Of a stretch of DNA of 5,713 nucleotides, positions 1 through 5,072 are shown piece by piece (position 1 is the stretch's first letter; each line of letters opens with the position of its first letter). A program made the position numbers and the translations under genes. The stretch comes from JBJXFE01 sp046153875 (lineage in GTDB: Bacteria; Planctomycetota; Phycisphaerae; Phycisphaerales; UBA1924). The notes under the pieces are model-generated. The model worked only from the letters and a program-made list of their open reading frames with translations. It had not been told where the DNA came from and ran no database searches. Where the stretch lies: contig JBJXFE010000018.1 in the NCBI GenBank assembly GCA_046153875.1, positions 1 through 5,713 on the forward strand, given 5' to 3'.

Positions 1-91
1 ACCGGCTTGGCGCGGAACGGTTGCAGCAAGTTCCGAGAAGGTTGCGCTGAACCGGCGACTCGCGCAACGGTCCGGGGGTGGGCGCACTAGC

Positions 92-107
92 CGGACATGA
101 TTGTCCG
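92..107. repeat. Small inverted repeat (6 bp arms, 4 bp spacer)
   Basis: CGGACA and TGTCCG form perfect 6-bp arms around TGAT. No T-run follows on either strand, so it does not look like a rho-independent terminator. It could be an operator half-site pair or chance. No gene next to it can be identified. Confidence 0.3.
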
Positions 108-222
108 ATTTGGCGGGCGGCACGCTCTGGCGCCCCGGGGGACCGCCCGGCGTGACCGTCCACCCCTCGCGCCCGCTTCGCCGGGGCGGGTCCCTTTATC
201 TCTTTCTGCTACGGAGACCCCA

Positions 223-244
223 GGTTCGGCTCGGAGAGCCGACC
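223..244. terminator. Hairpin downstream of the propeller gene, possible terminator without a T-run
   Basis: GGTTCGGCTC pairs with GAGCCGACC around a GGA loop, giving about nine base pairs with one bulged T. On the minus strand it lies about 70 bases past the stop of the propeller gene, beyond the 8-bp repeat array. No U-tract follows on either strand, so intrinsic termination is doubtful. It may instead stabilise an RNA 3' end. The pairing is read directly; the role is inference. Confidence 0.35.
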
Positions 245-252
245 TACCCAAC

Positions 253-316
253 TTGGTCCCTTGGTCCCTCGATCCCTTGATCCCTTCGTCCCTTCGTCCC
301 TTCGTCCTTTCCTTCC
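253..316. repeat. Degenerate 8-bp tandem repeat array
   Basis: Eight 8-bp units run without a gap: TTGGTCCC twice, then TCGATCCC, TTGATCCC, TTCGTCCC twice, TTCGTCCT and the more divergent TTCCTTCC. On the minus strand it reads as purine-rich GGGACGAA-type units that begin immediately after the TAG stop of the propeller gene. It resembles the short tandemly repeated repetitive sequences described in cyanobacteria. It has no spacer-repeat structure and is not a CRISPR. Confidence 0.9.
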
Positions 317-1605
317 TACGGGCACCCCAGCACGTACTTCCCCTGGAAGCACCCGTAGTCGGCGACCGTGAGCGTGCCGCTCGCGTTGCAGTCCGCGTAG
401 GGATCGCCCAGCACGTACTTGGACTGGAAGCACCCGAAGTCCGCGACCGTCAGCGAGCCGCTCGCGTTGCAGTCGGGGTAACAGGAATCGCAGCCCCAGC
501 GGGCCCATCGGCGGCTGCTCAGGGCGCCGGCGCCCAGGAAGTCACCCCCCACGATCAACTTTCCGTTGTGGTGCGTCAACGCCCGGACGTCGTCGGTCGT
601 TCCCGTGGAAGCGGCGCCCCATTGCGTGCCGTCCCAACGGGCGAAATAAAAAGCCTGGTTCCCGCCCGCGGTGATGAAGGCCCCGCCGACGTACAGGTCG
701 CCGGCGTACGACGCCGCCGCGTACACGTGCGACCCCAGCCCGCTCCCGAGCGGCTCCCAGACGGTGCCGTTCCAGCGTGCAACGCGATTGACGCTCACAC
801 CCACAATCTGCGACGCGTTGCCGCCCGCGATCAACCATCCGTCGTGGACACACAGAGCGCGCAGGCCGATGCCGCCGCGCGCGAAGGTGATGCCGGTTCC
901 GAGGTTCTGCCAGTTCTGACCGTTCCAGCGCGCGACGCTGCTCGCGGGGACTCCGCCCGCGAAGTCAAAGTACCCTGACGCGACCAGTTCGCCGTTGTAA
1001 ACCGTCAGGGCCTCGATCGCTCGGAGCTCGGCCACCCCGCCGCTCATGCCGGTGTGCAACGCGCTCCACGTCGTGCCGTTCCACCGCGCGATGAGATTTG
1101 CGGGAGCCCCCCCGGCGGTCGTGAACTTGCCTCCCGCGATCAAGTGGCCGTCGTAGACGTGGAGAGCATTCACCGGGCCGTTGACGCCGGTTCCGAGCGG
1201 GTGCCAGGCGGTTCCATCCCAACGCGCAATGCGTTGTATGGCGCTCCCTCCCGCCGAGCCGAAACTGCCGCCGGCGATGAGACCCCCGGCAAACGAACAC
1301 AGCGCGCCCACGGGCCTCGTGGTGTCCGGCAGGATTCCCGGGCCCAGTCCGGCGCCGAGGGGATGCCAGTTCGATCCGTCCCAGCGGGCGACGCGGTTAA
1401 CATTGGCGGATGACGCGGTCGCCGTGAAGCTGCCCCCCGCGTAGAGCGCCCCATTGTGTTCCGTCAGCGCATGGACGGCGCCGTTGTTGAAATCATCGGT
1501 GACCGGCAGAAAATCCGGCTCGCATTGCCCCCGAACCGCTGTCGCGCACATCGCGACAAGCCCGGCAACGACCGCGCCGCCCCGTCGTGTTCGTTCGTCT
1601 CTCAT
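316..1605 (-). CDS. Secreted seven-repeat beta-propeller-like protein with C-terminal dockerin-like domain
   Basis: This encodes 429 residues. I chose the ATG at 1605 because GGGAGGT lies five bases upstream (1611-1617); an in-frame ATG at 1638 has no such site and would bury the signal peptide. Residues 1-26 form a signal peptide (arginine-rich start, AVVAGLVAMCATAV core, likely cut before QCEP). From about residue 43 there are seven repeats of 46-54 residues. Each follows the pattern V.AL...G.L.AGG.F..AGG.....ARWDG..W..LG.G, with the ARW core at about 73, 127, 173, 225, 276, 322 and 368. The seventh repeat stops after ARWGC and lacks its last strand, which the N-terminal segment could supply to close a propeller. 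Residues 375-429 hold two dockerin-like units, each with a DCNASGxLTVAD calcium-type loop followed by GCFQ.KYVLG. I see no catalytic residues; ligand or surface binding is inference. The gene follows the deiminase on the same strand after 73 bases. Confidence 0.88.
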   Translation of the reverse strand: MRDERTRRGGAVVAGLVAMCATAVRGQCEPDFLPVTDDFNNGAVHALTEHNGALYAGGSFTATASSANVNRVARWDGSNWHPLGAGLGPGILPDTTRPVGALCSFAGGLIAGGSFGSAGGSAIQRIARWDGTAWHPLGTGVNGPVNALHVYDGHLIAGGKFTTAGGAPANLIARWNGTTWSALHTGMSGGVAELRAIEALTVYNGELVASGYFDFAGGVPASSVARWNGQNWQNLGTGITFARGGIGLRALCVHDGWLIAGGNASQIVGVSVNRVARWNGTVWEPLGSGLGSHVYAAASYAGDLYVGGAFITAGGNQAFYFARWDGTQWGAASTGTTDDVRALTHHNGKLIVGGDFLGAGALSSRRWARWGCDSCYPDCNASGSLTVADFGCFQSKYVLGDPYADCNASGTLTVADYGCFQGKYVLGCP

Positions 1606-1610
1606 GACGC

Positions 1611-1617
1611 ACCTCCC
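1611..1617 (-). promoter_or_regulatory. Ribosome binding site that sets the propeller gene start
   Basis: The minus strand reads GGGAGGT, then GCGTC, then ATG. This strong Shine-Dalgarno match is what places the start at 1605 and not at the upstream ATG at 1638. Confidence 0.8.
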
Positions 1618-1639
1618 GCGCTCCGGGCTCCGGCCCATG

Positions 1640-1681
1640 GCCAGTCGCCAGTCGGTCGTTGCTGGTTGCCAGTTGCCTCTA
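1640..1681. repeat. Degenerate 7-bp tandem repeat array between the two dockerin-tailed genes
   Basis: Six 7-bp units run in phase: GCCAGTC twice, GGTCGTT, GCTGGTT, GCCAGTT and GCCTCTA. The last unit includes the TAG stop codon of the deiminase gene (1679-1681), so the array begins at the stop codon as read on the minus strand. The same GCCAGTT unit recurs at 4352-4379, so this is a dispersed repeat family. The array takes up more than half of the 73-base gap and leaves room only for the next gene's ribosome binding site. Confidence 0.85.
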
Positions 1682-3385
1682 CGGGCACCCCGTCACATAC
1701 GAGTTCTGGAAGCACCCGAAGTCCGCGACCGTGAACGAGCCGTCGTGGTTGCAGTCCGCGTACGCATCGCCCAGCACGTACTTGCCCTGGAAGCAGCCGA
1801 AGTCGCCCACGGTCAGCGTCCCGGACGTGTTGCAGTCCGCGTAGCACCCGCCGTCGATCGTGAAGTTCGTGTCGCTGTCGTCGGCGCCCGTGTTCCCCGC
1901 GGCGTCGCGGGCCACCACACGGACGCGGGCCGTGGTCGTCCCGATGTTCGGCACGATCCACGGCTGCACCCGGTCGTTGGGAGTCTGTGACGCGATCACG
2001 TACGGGAACGTCGCCCCGCCGTCCACCGACAGCCGCAGGTCCACGTTCTGCACGCTCTCGTCGTCGTCGCTCACCCACGTGATGTCCACGGTGCCGCCGG
2101 GCGTGAGCGTCTCGCCGCCCTGCGGCGACGTGAGGTACGCCGTGGGCGCGAGCCCGCCGAACCCGCCCGGGGGTCCGATGAACTTCGGGACGTGCATCAC
2201 GATGCAATGCACCGCCCCCGCGGCCGTGATGATGTTCTGGCAGGGGATCGACTGGGCCACCTTGCCCGAGCCGTCGAGCGCCGTCTGGATCGTCGCCAGC
2301 GCGCTCGCGTTGAACGGCGCCACCGTCGCCTGCGTGTACGACGGCACCATCACCAGGTTGTTGACCATCACCAGGTTGGTGAAGGTGTAGTGCACGCCCG
2401 AGATGCTGAACGCCGGCACGCGGTAGACCGTGTACCCCAGCCCGGCCATCGTCACCGCCGCGTTGTCGCAGATCACGTCCTGCACCGACCCCGGGTTGTT
2501 CGGCCAGTCGCTGACGAGGACGCGGCTGTCGCCCACGATCTGCATCCACATGTCGATGTGCCCGGTCAGGTCCACGGCACAGGGGAAGCGGTCGAAGAGC
2601 GTCGTGCCGACGTTCCAGTAGTTCTGCCACACGCCCCGGATCTGCGCGTCGTTGTAGACCCACGTCACCCAGGGCTGCGCGTTGAACGGGCTGCACACCG
2701 TCGTCACGGGCGCGATGTTCTCCTGGCTGACGAGGCGGGTGGCGAACCCCCGCGACAGCGCGTCGAGGTGGTAGTTCCCACCGCCGTGGTTGAGCTGCGC
2801 CTCATAGATCGCCCGGTTCTTCGCCGTCGCGAAGACCCACGGCAGCAGGTTGTCGTTCTCACGCGGCCGGTTGTACCGGTGGTCGAGCACCACGCGGACG
2901 TTCCCGCCCTGGTACGCGTGGCGGGGGCCGTAGTCGCGGCACCAGATGCCGTCGAGCGTCGCCGGGATGAACTCGATCAACGACATGTTCGCGCCCGCGC
3001 TGGTGAGCGCGGCCTGGATCGTCGCGAGCGGCGAGACGTTCGCCTGGTACGCCATGAAAATCTTGCCGTGCTCGCCCGTCGTCACGCGCACCGCCATGTC
3101 CACGAGGATCGCGTTCCACTGGGCCGCGCCGCGATAGGAAAACTGCAGGCCCTCGGTCGGCTCGTACTCCGCGACCGAGCGGAGCGGGCCGATCGGCGCC
3201 GGTGTCGGGGCGTCCGCGGCCCCCGGCACGCCGCCGCGCGCCAGGTAGTTCAGGTGCTCGTGCGGGAGCGCATAGTGCGGCAGCGCGCCCTCGAGCTGCC
3301 ACTGATACTGCTGCGCCGGCGCGGACGAAGCCAGGAACGCCGCCCCGCACACCGCGATCAAGCCCGTGATGGTTCTCGGCCGCAT
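1679..3385 (-). CDS. Secreted PPAD-like peptidyl-arginine deiminase with Ig-like and dockerin-like domains
   Basis: This encodes 568 residues. The ATG at 3385 is preceded by AAAGGG at a 6-base spacing; an upstream GTG at 3409 has no site. Residues 1-24 form a signal peptide (SSAPA before QQ). The catalytic domain (about 65-405) belongs to the agmatine/peptidyl-arginine deiminase superfamily (PAD_porph). Visible active-site candidates are D151 in WCRDYGP, D208 in GGGNYHLD, H276 and D278 in GHIDMW, N337 in FTNLV, and C394 in AVHCIV. R173 and R175 sit in YNRPRENDN, the motif whose arginines hold a C-terminal arginine's carboxylate in Porphyromonas PPAD. An Ig-like beta-sandwich follows at about 413-510 (SPQGGE...ITW...LSVDGGATF). 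Residues 513-568 are two dockerin-like units (DCNTSGTLTVGD, DCNHDGSFTVAD) ending YVTGCP. The reaction expected from the family is arginine to citrulline plus ammonia, outside the cytoplasm. Peptide over agmatine as substrate is inference from the RPR motif and export. No residue appears to be missing. Confidence 0.88.
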   Translation of the reverse strand: MRPRTITGLIAVCGAAFLASSAPAQQYQWQLEGALPHYALPHEHLNYLARGGVPGAADAPTPAPIGPLRSVAEYEPTEGLQFSYRGAAQWNAILVDMAVRVTTGEHGKIFMAYQANVSPLATIQAALTSAGANMSLIEFIPATLDGIWCRDYGPRHAYQGGNVRVVLDHRYNRPRENDNLLPWVFATAKNRAIYEAQLNHGGGNYHLDALSRGFATRLVSQENIAPVTTVCSPFNAQPWVTWVYNDAQIRGVWQNYWNVGTTLFDRFPCAVDLTGHIDMWMQIVGDSRVLVSDWPNNPGSVQDVICDNAAVTMAGLGYTVYRVPAFSISGVHYTFTNLVMVNNLVMVPSYTQATVAPFNASALATIQTALDGSGKVAQSIPCQNIITAAGAVHCIVMHVPKFIGPPGGFGGLAPTAYLTSPQGGETLTPGGTVDITWVSDDDESVQNVDLRLSVDGGATFPYVIASQTPNDRVQPWIVPNIGTTTARVRVVARDAAGNTGADDSDTNFTIDGGCYADCNTSGTLTVGDFGCFQGKYVLGDAYADCNHDGSFTVADFGCFQNSYVTGCP

Positions 3386-3391
3386 CGTTGA

Positions 3392-3397
3392 CCCTTT
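3392..3397 (-). promoter_or_regulatory. Ribosome binding site that sets the deiminase start
   Basis: The minus strand reads AAAGGG, then TCAACG, then ATG. It is a modest Shine-Dalgarno match, but it is the only one near a candidate start, and it puts a well-formed signal peptide at the N-terminus. Confidence 0.55.
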
Positions 3398-3432
3398 CGG
3401 AACCCTCACGCGGTATGGCGCGGGGCTCTACA

Positions 3433-3461
3433 ACGATACCCGATGTCACGGGATTGACCAA
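3433..3461 (-). promoter_or_regulatory. Candidate sigma-70-type promoter for the deiminase gene
   Basis: On the minus strand TTGGTC (3456-3461) and TATCGT (3433-3438) are separated by exactly 17 bases. The match is 3 of 6 for the -35 and 4 of 6 for the -10. It lies between the terminator of the upstream DUF1579 gene and the deiminase start, where a promoter is expected, and would leave a leader of about 40 bases. The position supports it; the sequence match alone is weak. Confidence 0.4.
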
Positions 3462-3489
3462 CCCCGCGTGAAGTCCGCCCGGAAGCCCC

Positions 3490-3519
3490 AAAAAAGCCCG
3501 GAACATCGGGGTTCCGGGC
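3490..3519 (-). terminator. Rho-independent terminator of the DUF1579 gene
   Basis: On the minus strand GCCCGGAAC, loop CCCGAT, GTTCCGGGC form a perfect 9-bp GC-rich stem followed directly by six Ts. It lies 80 bases past the DUF1579 stop codon and about 105 bases before the deiminase start. It therefore separates these two transcription units. Confidence 0.9.
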
Positions 3520-3557
3520 GAGGTGCGTGCAACCCGGGAGCGGGTGAATGCCCGGGC

Positions 3558-3599
3558 GCGGCCGCCCGTGCCGACCGCGGCCGCCCGTGCCGACCGCGG
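3558..3599. repeat. 19-bp GC-rich tandem repeat, 2.2 copies
   Basis: The unit GCGGCCGCCCGTGCCGACC begins at 3577. The 19 bases from 3558 match it except for an offset-free identical copy start (GCGG at 3558, 3577 and again at 3596), giving two copies and a short third. It fills the gap right up to the TGA stop of the DUF1579 gene at 3600-3602 and lies between that stop and the terminator. It looks like a slippage or duplication product in the 3' untranslated region. Confidence 0.85.
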
Positions 3600-4292
3600 T
3601 CACTTCTTCCGGGTGTACTCGATCTCCACCACCTTGAACGGCTCGCCGTAGAGCACCTCGTGGATCTCGAAGAAGTGTTTGTCCGGCCCGGCGACGCGCG
3701 TCACATACTTCACCATCTTCCCCATCTCGCCGGTCATCGGCTCGTCCATGGCGCCGAACATAGTCATCGTCGAACCGTCCGGGCTCAGGCTCCCCGAGCC
3801 GGTGAGGACGCCGGTGTTCATGCTGTCGGTCCACACAAACGTGTAGAGCTTGCGGTTGTTGTCGAAGCCCGTGAGCCCCAGGCCGTTCATCGGCGTGTTC
3901 ATCATCGTGCCGTCAGGCTTGGGGAGCTGCATGGTGCCGGTGGACTCCTGCTTGAGGAACCGCCCGCCGTGGATCATCGTGAGCGTCGCGTTGCCCTTGG
4001 ATTCCGACGCCGGCGCGCCGGGGCCAAAGAACAGCCGCATCGTCGTGTCCCACTCGCCCACGAACTGCTCGAGGTACGTGTGCTTCTCGTTGGGCTTGGT
4101 GGTCTTGAGCCAGTTGTCCATCGCGGCCTGCATCGCCGCGGGGTCCATGCCTTCGGGCTGCGCCGGGCCCTCGGGCTGCGCCGGGCCTTCGGGCTTGCGC
4201 TCGGCACTGTGCCCCGCCCCCGCGGCCACAACGACCGCCGCGGCCGCGAGCGCCGCCAGAGAGTGCGTCACGATCGAACGGTTGAGCTTCAT
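3600..4292 (-). CDS. DUF1579 family protein with signal peptide
   Basis: This encodes 230 residues. The ATG at 4292 is preceded by GGAGG four bases upstream (4297-4301). Residues 1-30 are a signal peptide with an alanine/valine core, likely cut after HSA, so the product is exported. Residues 34-48 are a PEGPAQ repeat of two and a half copies, which reads as a flexible linker. The DUF1579 domain covers about 71-228. It opens with H.YLEQFVGEWDTTM and contains the family-style core GLGLTGFDNNRKLYTFVWTDS and a second half rich in beta strands (GSGSLSPDGSTMTMFG). The function of DUF1579 proteins is not established, and I see no catalytic motif. It is a single-gene unit closed by its own strong terminator and divergent from the Cdd1-like gene. 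Confidence 0.88.
   Translation of the reverse strand: MKLNRSIVTHSLAALAAAAVVVAAGAGHSAERKPEGPAQPEGPAQPEGMDPAAMQAAMDNWLKTTKPNEKHTYLEQFVGEWDTTMRLFFGPGAPASESKGNATLTMIHGGRFLKQESTGTMQLPKPDGTMMNTPMNGLGLTGFDNNRKLYTFVWTDSMNTGVLTGSGSLSPDGSTMTMFGAMDEPMTGEMGKMVKYVTRVAGPDKHFFEIHEVLYGEPFKVVEIEYTRKK
4149..4193 (-). repeat. In-frame 18-bp repeat coding a PEGPAQ linker
   Basis: Two and a half copies of an 18-bp unit encode PEGPAQ PEGPAQ PEG just after the predicted signal peptide cleavage site of the DUF1579 protein. The unit length is a multiple of three, so copy-number change would alter linker length without a frameshift. Confidence 0.85.
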
Positions 4293-4308
4293 GGTGCCTC
4301 CGGAAAAA

Positions 4309-4393
4309 GTCCTGAGTCTTGTGTTCAGGGTCCTGGGTCCAGCTGTTTCTCGCCAGTTGCCAGTTGCTCATTGCCAGTTGCTGATGGCGACTG
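4309..4393. repeat. Degenerate 7-bp tandem repeat array in the divergent intergenic region
   Basis: There are two phased blocks one base apart. From 4309 the units are GTCCTGA, GTCTTGT, GTTCAGG, GTCCTGG, GTCCAGC and TGTTTCT. From 4352 they are GCCAGTT twice, GCTCATT, GCCAGTT, GCTGATG and GCGACTG. The second block shares its core unit with the array at 1640-1681. Together they fill most of the gap between the start of the DUF1579 gene and the likely promoter region, so they probably form part of the DUF1579 leader. Confidence 0.75.
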
Positions 4394-4423
4394 ATTATGA
4401 CACTCCGTGGCGCGCAGGGTACA
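4371..4423. promoter_or_regulatory. Candidate back-to-back promoters sharing an AT-rich -10 patch
   Basis: GATTATG at 4393-4399 is the only AT-rich patch in the divergent gap. Plus strand: TTGCCA (4371-4376), 16 bases, GATTAT (4393-4398), leading toward the Cdd1-like gene. Minus strand: TGTACC (4418-4423), 18 bases, CATAAT (4394-4399, 5 of 6), leading toward the DUF1579 gene. The plus-strand -35 lies inside a repeat unit. Both assignments are pattern-based and tentative. Confidence 0.3.
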
Positions 4424-4455
4424 GCGACGGGCGGACAGCCCGTAGACTGATCCCC

Positions 4456-4743
4456 ATGCCCCGCGCACGAACCGGCGTGACGTCGCTGCGTGACATCCCT
4501 AACATCGGGCCCGCGATGGAGGGCGACCTCCATCGGCTCGGCGTCACGAGCCCCGCGCAGCTCGCCGGGCGCGACCCGCTCGCGCTCTACGACTGCCTCT
4601 GCGCGCTCGACGGCGCCCGCCACGACCCGTGCGTGATCGACGCGTTCATGGCCGCGGTGAACTACATGGAGGGCGGGCGATCCACGCCGTGGTGGAAGTT
4701 CACGCCCCGGCGCAAGGCGATGCTGGCGAAGCTCGGGCGGTGA
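4456..4743 (+). CDS. Small helix-hairpin-helix protein, Cdd1-like
   Basis: This encodes 95 residues. Residues 11-30 (LRDIPNIGPAMEGDLHRLGV) form a helix-hairpin-helix of the IPNIGP...L..LG type, usually a non-specific DNA backbone contact. The rest (SPAQLAGRDPLALYDCLC, then D.CVIDAFMAAVNYMEG and PWWKFTPRRKAM) matches the pattern I recall for the small Cdd1 'pathogenicity locus' family, whose usual length of 85-100 residues it fits. The cellular role of that family is not well established. I chose the ATG at 4456 because the extra 24 residues from an in-frame ATG at 4384 would translate repeat DNA. Neither start has a good Shine-Dalgarno site. It is divergent from DUF1579 and convergent with the gene remnants to the right. 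Confidence 0.8.
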   Translation: MPRARTGVTSLRDIPNIGPAMEGDLHRLGVTSPAQLAGRDPLALYDCLCALDGARHDPCVIDAFMAAVNYMEGGRSTPWWKFTPRRKAMLAKLGR

Positions 4744-4800
4744 CGAGGTGGACGGGCGCACGCCCGCGCTCGGCGGGGAACTCGCCAACGCCGCCCGCTC

Positions 4801-4820
4801 CGCGGCACGCCGGAGCCGCG
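4801..4820. repeat. GC-rich inverted repeat between convergent genes
   Basis: CGCGGC and GCCGCG form perfect 6-bp arms around an 8-base loop. It lies between the end of the plus-strand Cdd1-like gene and the end of the minus-strand zinc-ribbon remnant, where a shared terminator could sit. No T-run follows on either side, so the role is uncertain. Confidence 0.3.
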
Positions 4821-4844
4821 TTCCTCGTGATCGCGTGTGCGGCG

Positions 4845-5072
4845 TCATGCCATCACCTGTTCACTCTTCCCGCACTCCGGACACACCGCGCCGGGGGGCA
4901 GACCCGCGAGGGAGTAACCGCACGCCGCGCACAGGCCCGGTTCTGCCCGACGCCGATCGCGGTACCACAGCCACGCCGCCGGCACCGCGAGCATGAGCAA
5001 CGGGATCCACAGCGGAAGAGCCCGTTCGTAGTACCGGACCGGGACCACCGGAGGCCCATCTATGAGCAGGCC
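4845..5072 (-). pseudogene. 3' remnant of a membrane protein gene with C-terminal zinc ribbon
   Basis: About 75 residues survive, from roughly GLLIDGPP to the TGA at 4845. The readable part is one hydrophobic membrane segment (ALPLWIPLLMLAVPAAWLWY), a basic stop-transfer YRDRRR, and a four-cysteine zinc ribbon (CAACGYSLAGLPPGAVCPECGK). This tail is typical of small planctomycete membrane proteins that usually have further N-terminal sequence. Here the frame can be extended back to a GTG at 5162. That extension overlaps the restriction-enzyme fragment in another frame and looks like out-of-frame arginine- and glycine-rich filler, so the true 5' end appears lost. The left boundary given is approximate. 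Expression is doubtful. Function of the intact protein is unknown to me. Confidence 0.65.

Larger units (their letters stand above)
1..252. other. Left-edge region with no supportable gene
   Basis: I see no convincing coding region here. Short open stretches run in from the left edge on the plus strand in all three frames and stop before about position 110. None has a recognisable motif, so a gene ending here can be neither confirmed nor excluded. The only structures visible are two small inverted repeats, listed separately, and a pyrimidine-rich patch around 190-210. The long plus-strand reading frame that starts at 97 is the antisense of the propeller gene and is not a gene. Confidence 0.5.

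Noticed and set aside
97..978. Long plus-strand reading frame of 293 codons
   Set aside because: It is antisense to the propeller gene. Its product is rich in Arg, Ala, Pro and Val with no motif, as expected of a shadow frame in GC-rich DNA.
1606..1638. Upstream ATG extending the propeller protein by 11 residues
   Set aside because: It has no Shine-Dalgarno site and would start inside the heptamer array boundary; the ATG at 1605 has GGGAGGT at good spacing.
1602..2696. Second minus-strand frame of 364 codons inside the deiminase gene
   Set aside because: It is out of frame with the recognised protein and of low complexity (Arg, Gly, Ala).
2192..3391. Plus-strand reading frame of 399 codons opposite the deiminase
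   Set aside because: The translation is an Arg/His/Val-rich string with no domain, while the minus strand carries a full family match with signal peptide and active-site residues.
3386..3409. Upstream GTG start for the deiminase
   Set aside because: It has no ribosome binding site and would put a charged extension before the signal peptide.
4309..4393. Possible CRISPR array
   Set aside because: Units are 7 bp with no spacers and no conserved 25-35 bp repeats, so this is a short tandem repeat.
3366..4394. Plus-strand reading frame of 342 codons opposite the DUF1579 gene
   Set aside because: It spans a clear terminator, an intergenic gap and the antisense of a recognised gene, and has no motif.
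4384..4455. Upstream ATG adding 24 residues to the Cdd1-like protein
   Set aside because: The extension translates repeat DNA and the promoter-like patch and is not part of the family pattern.
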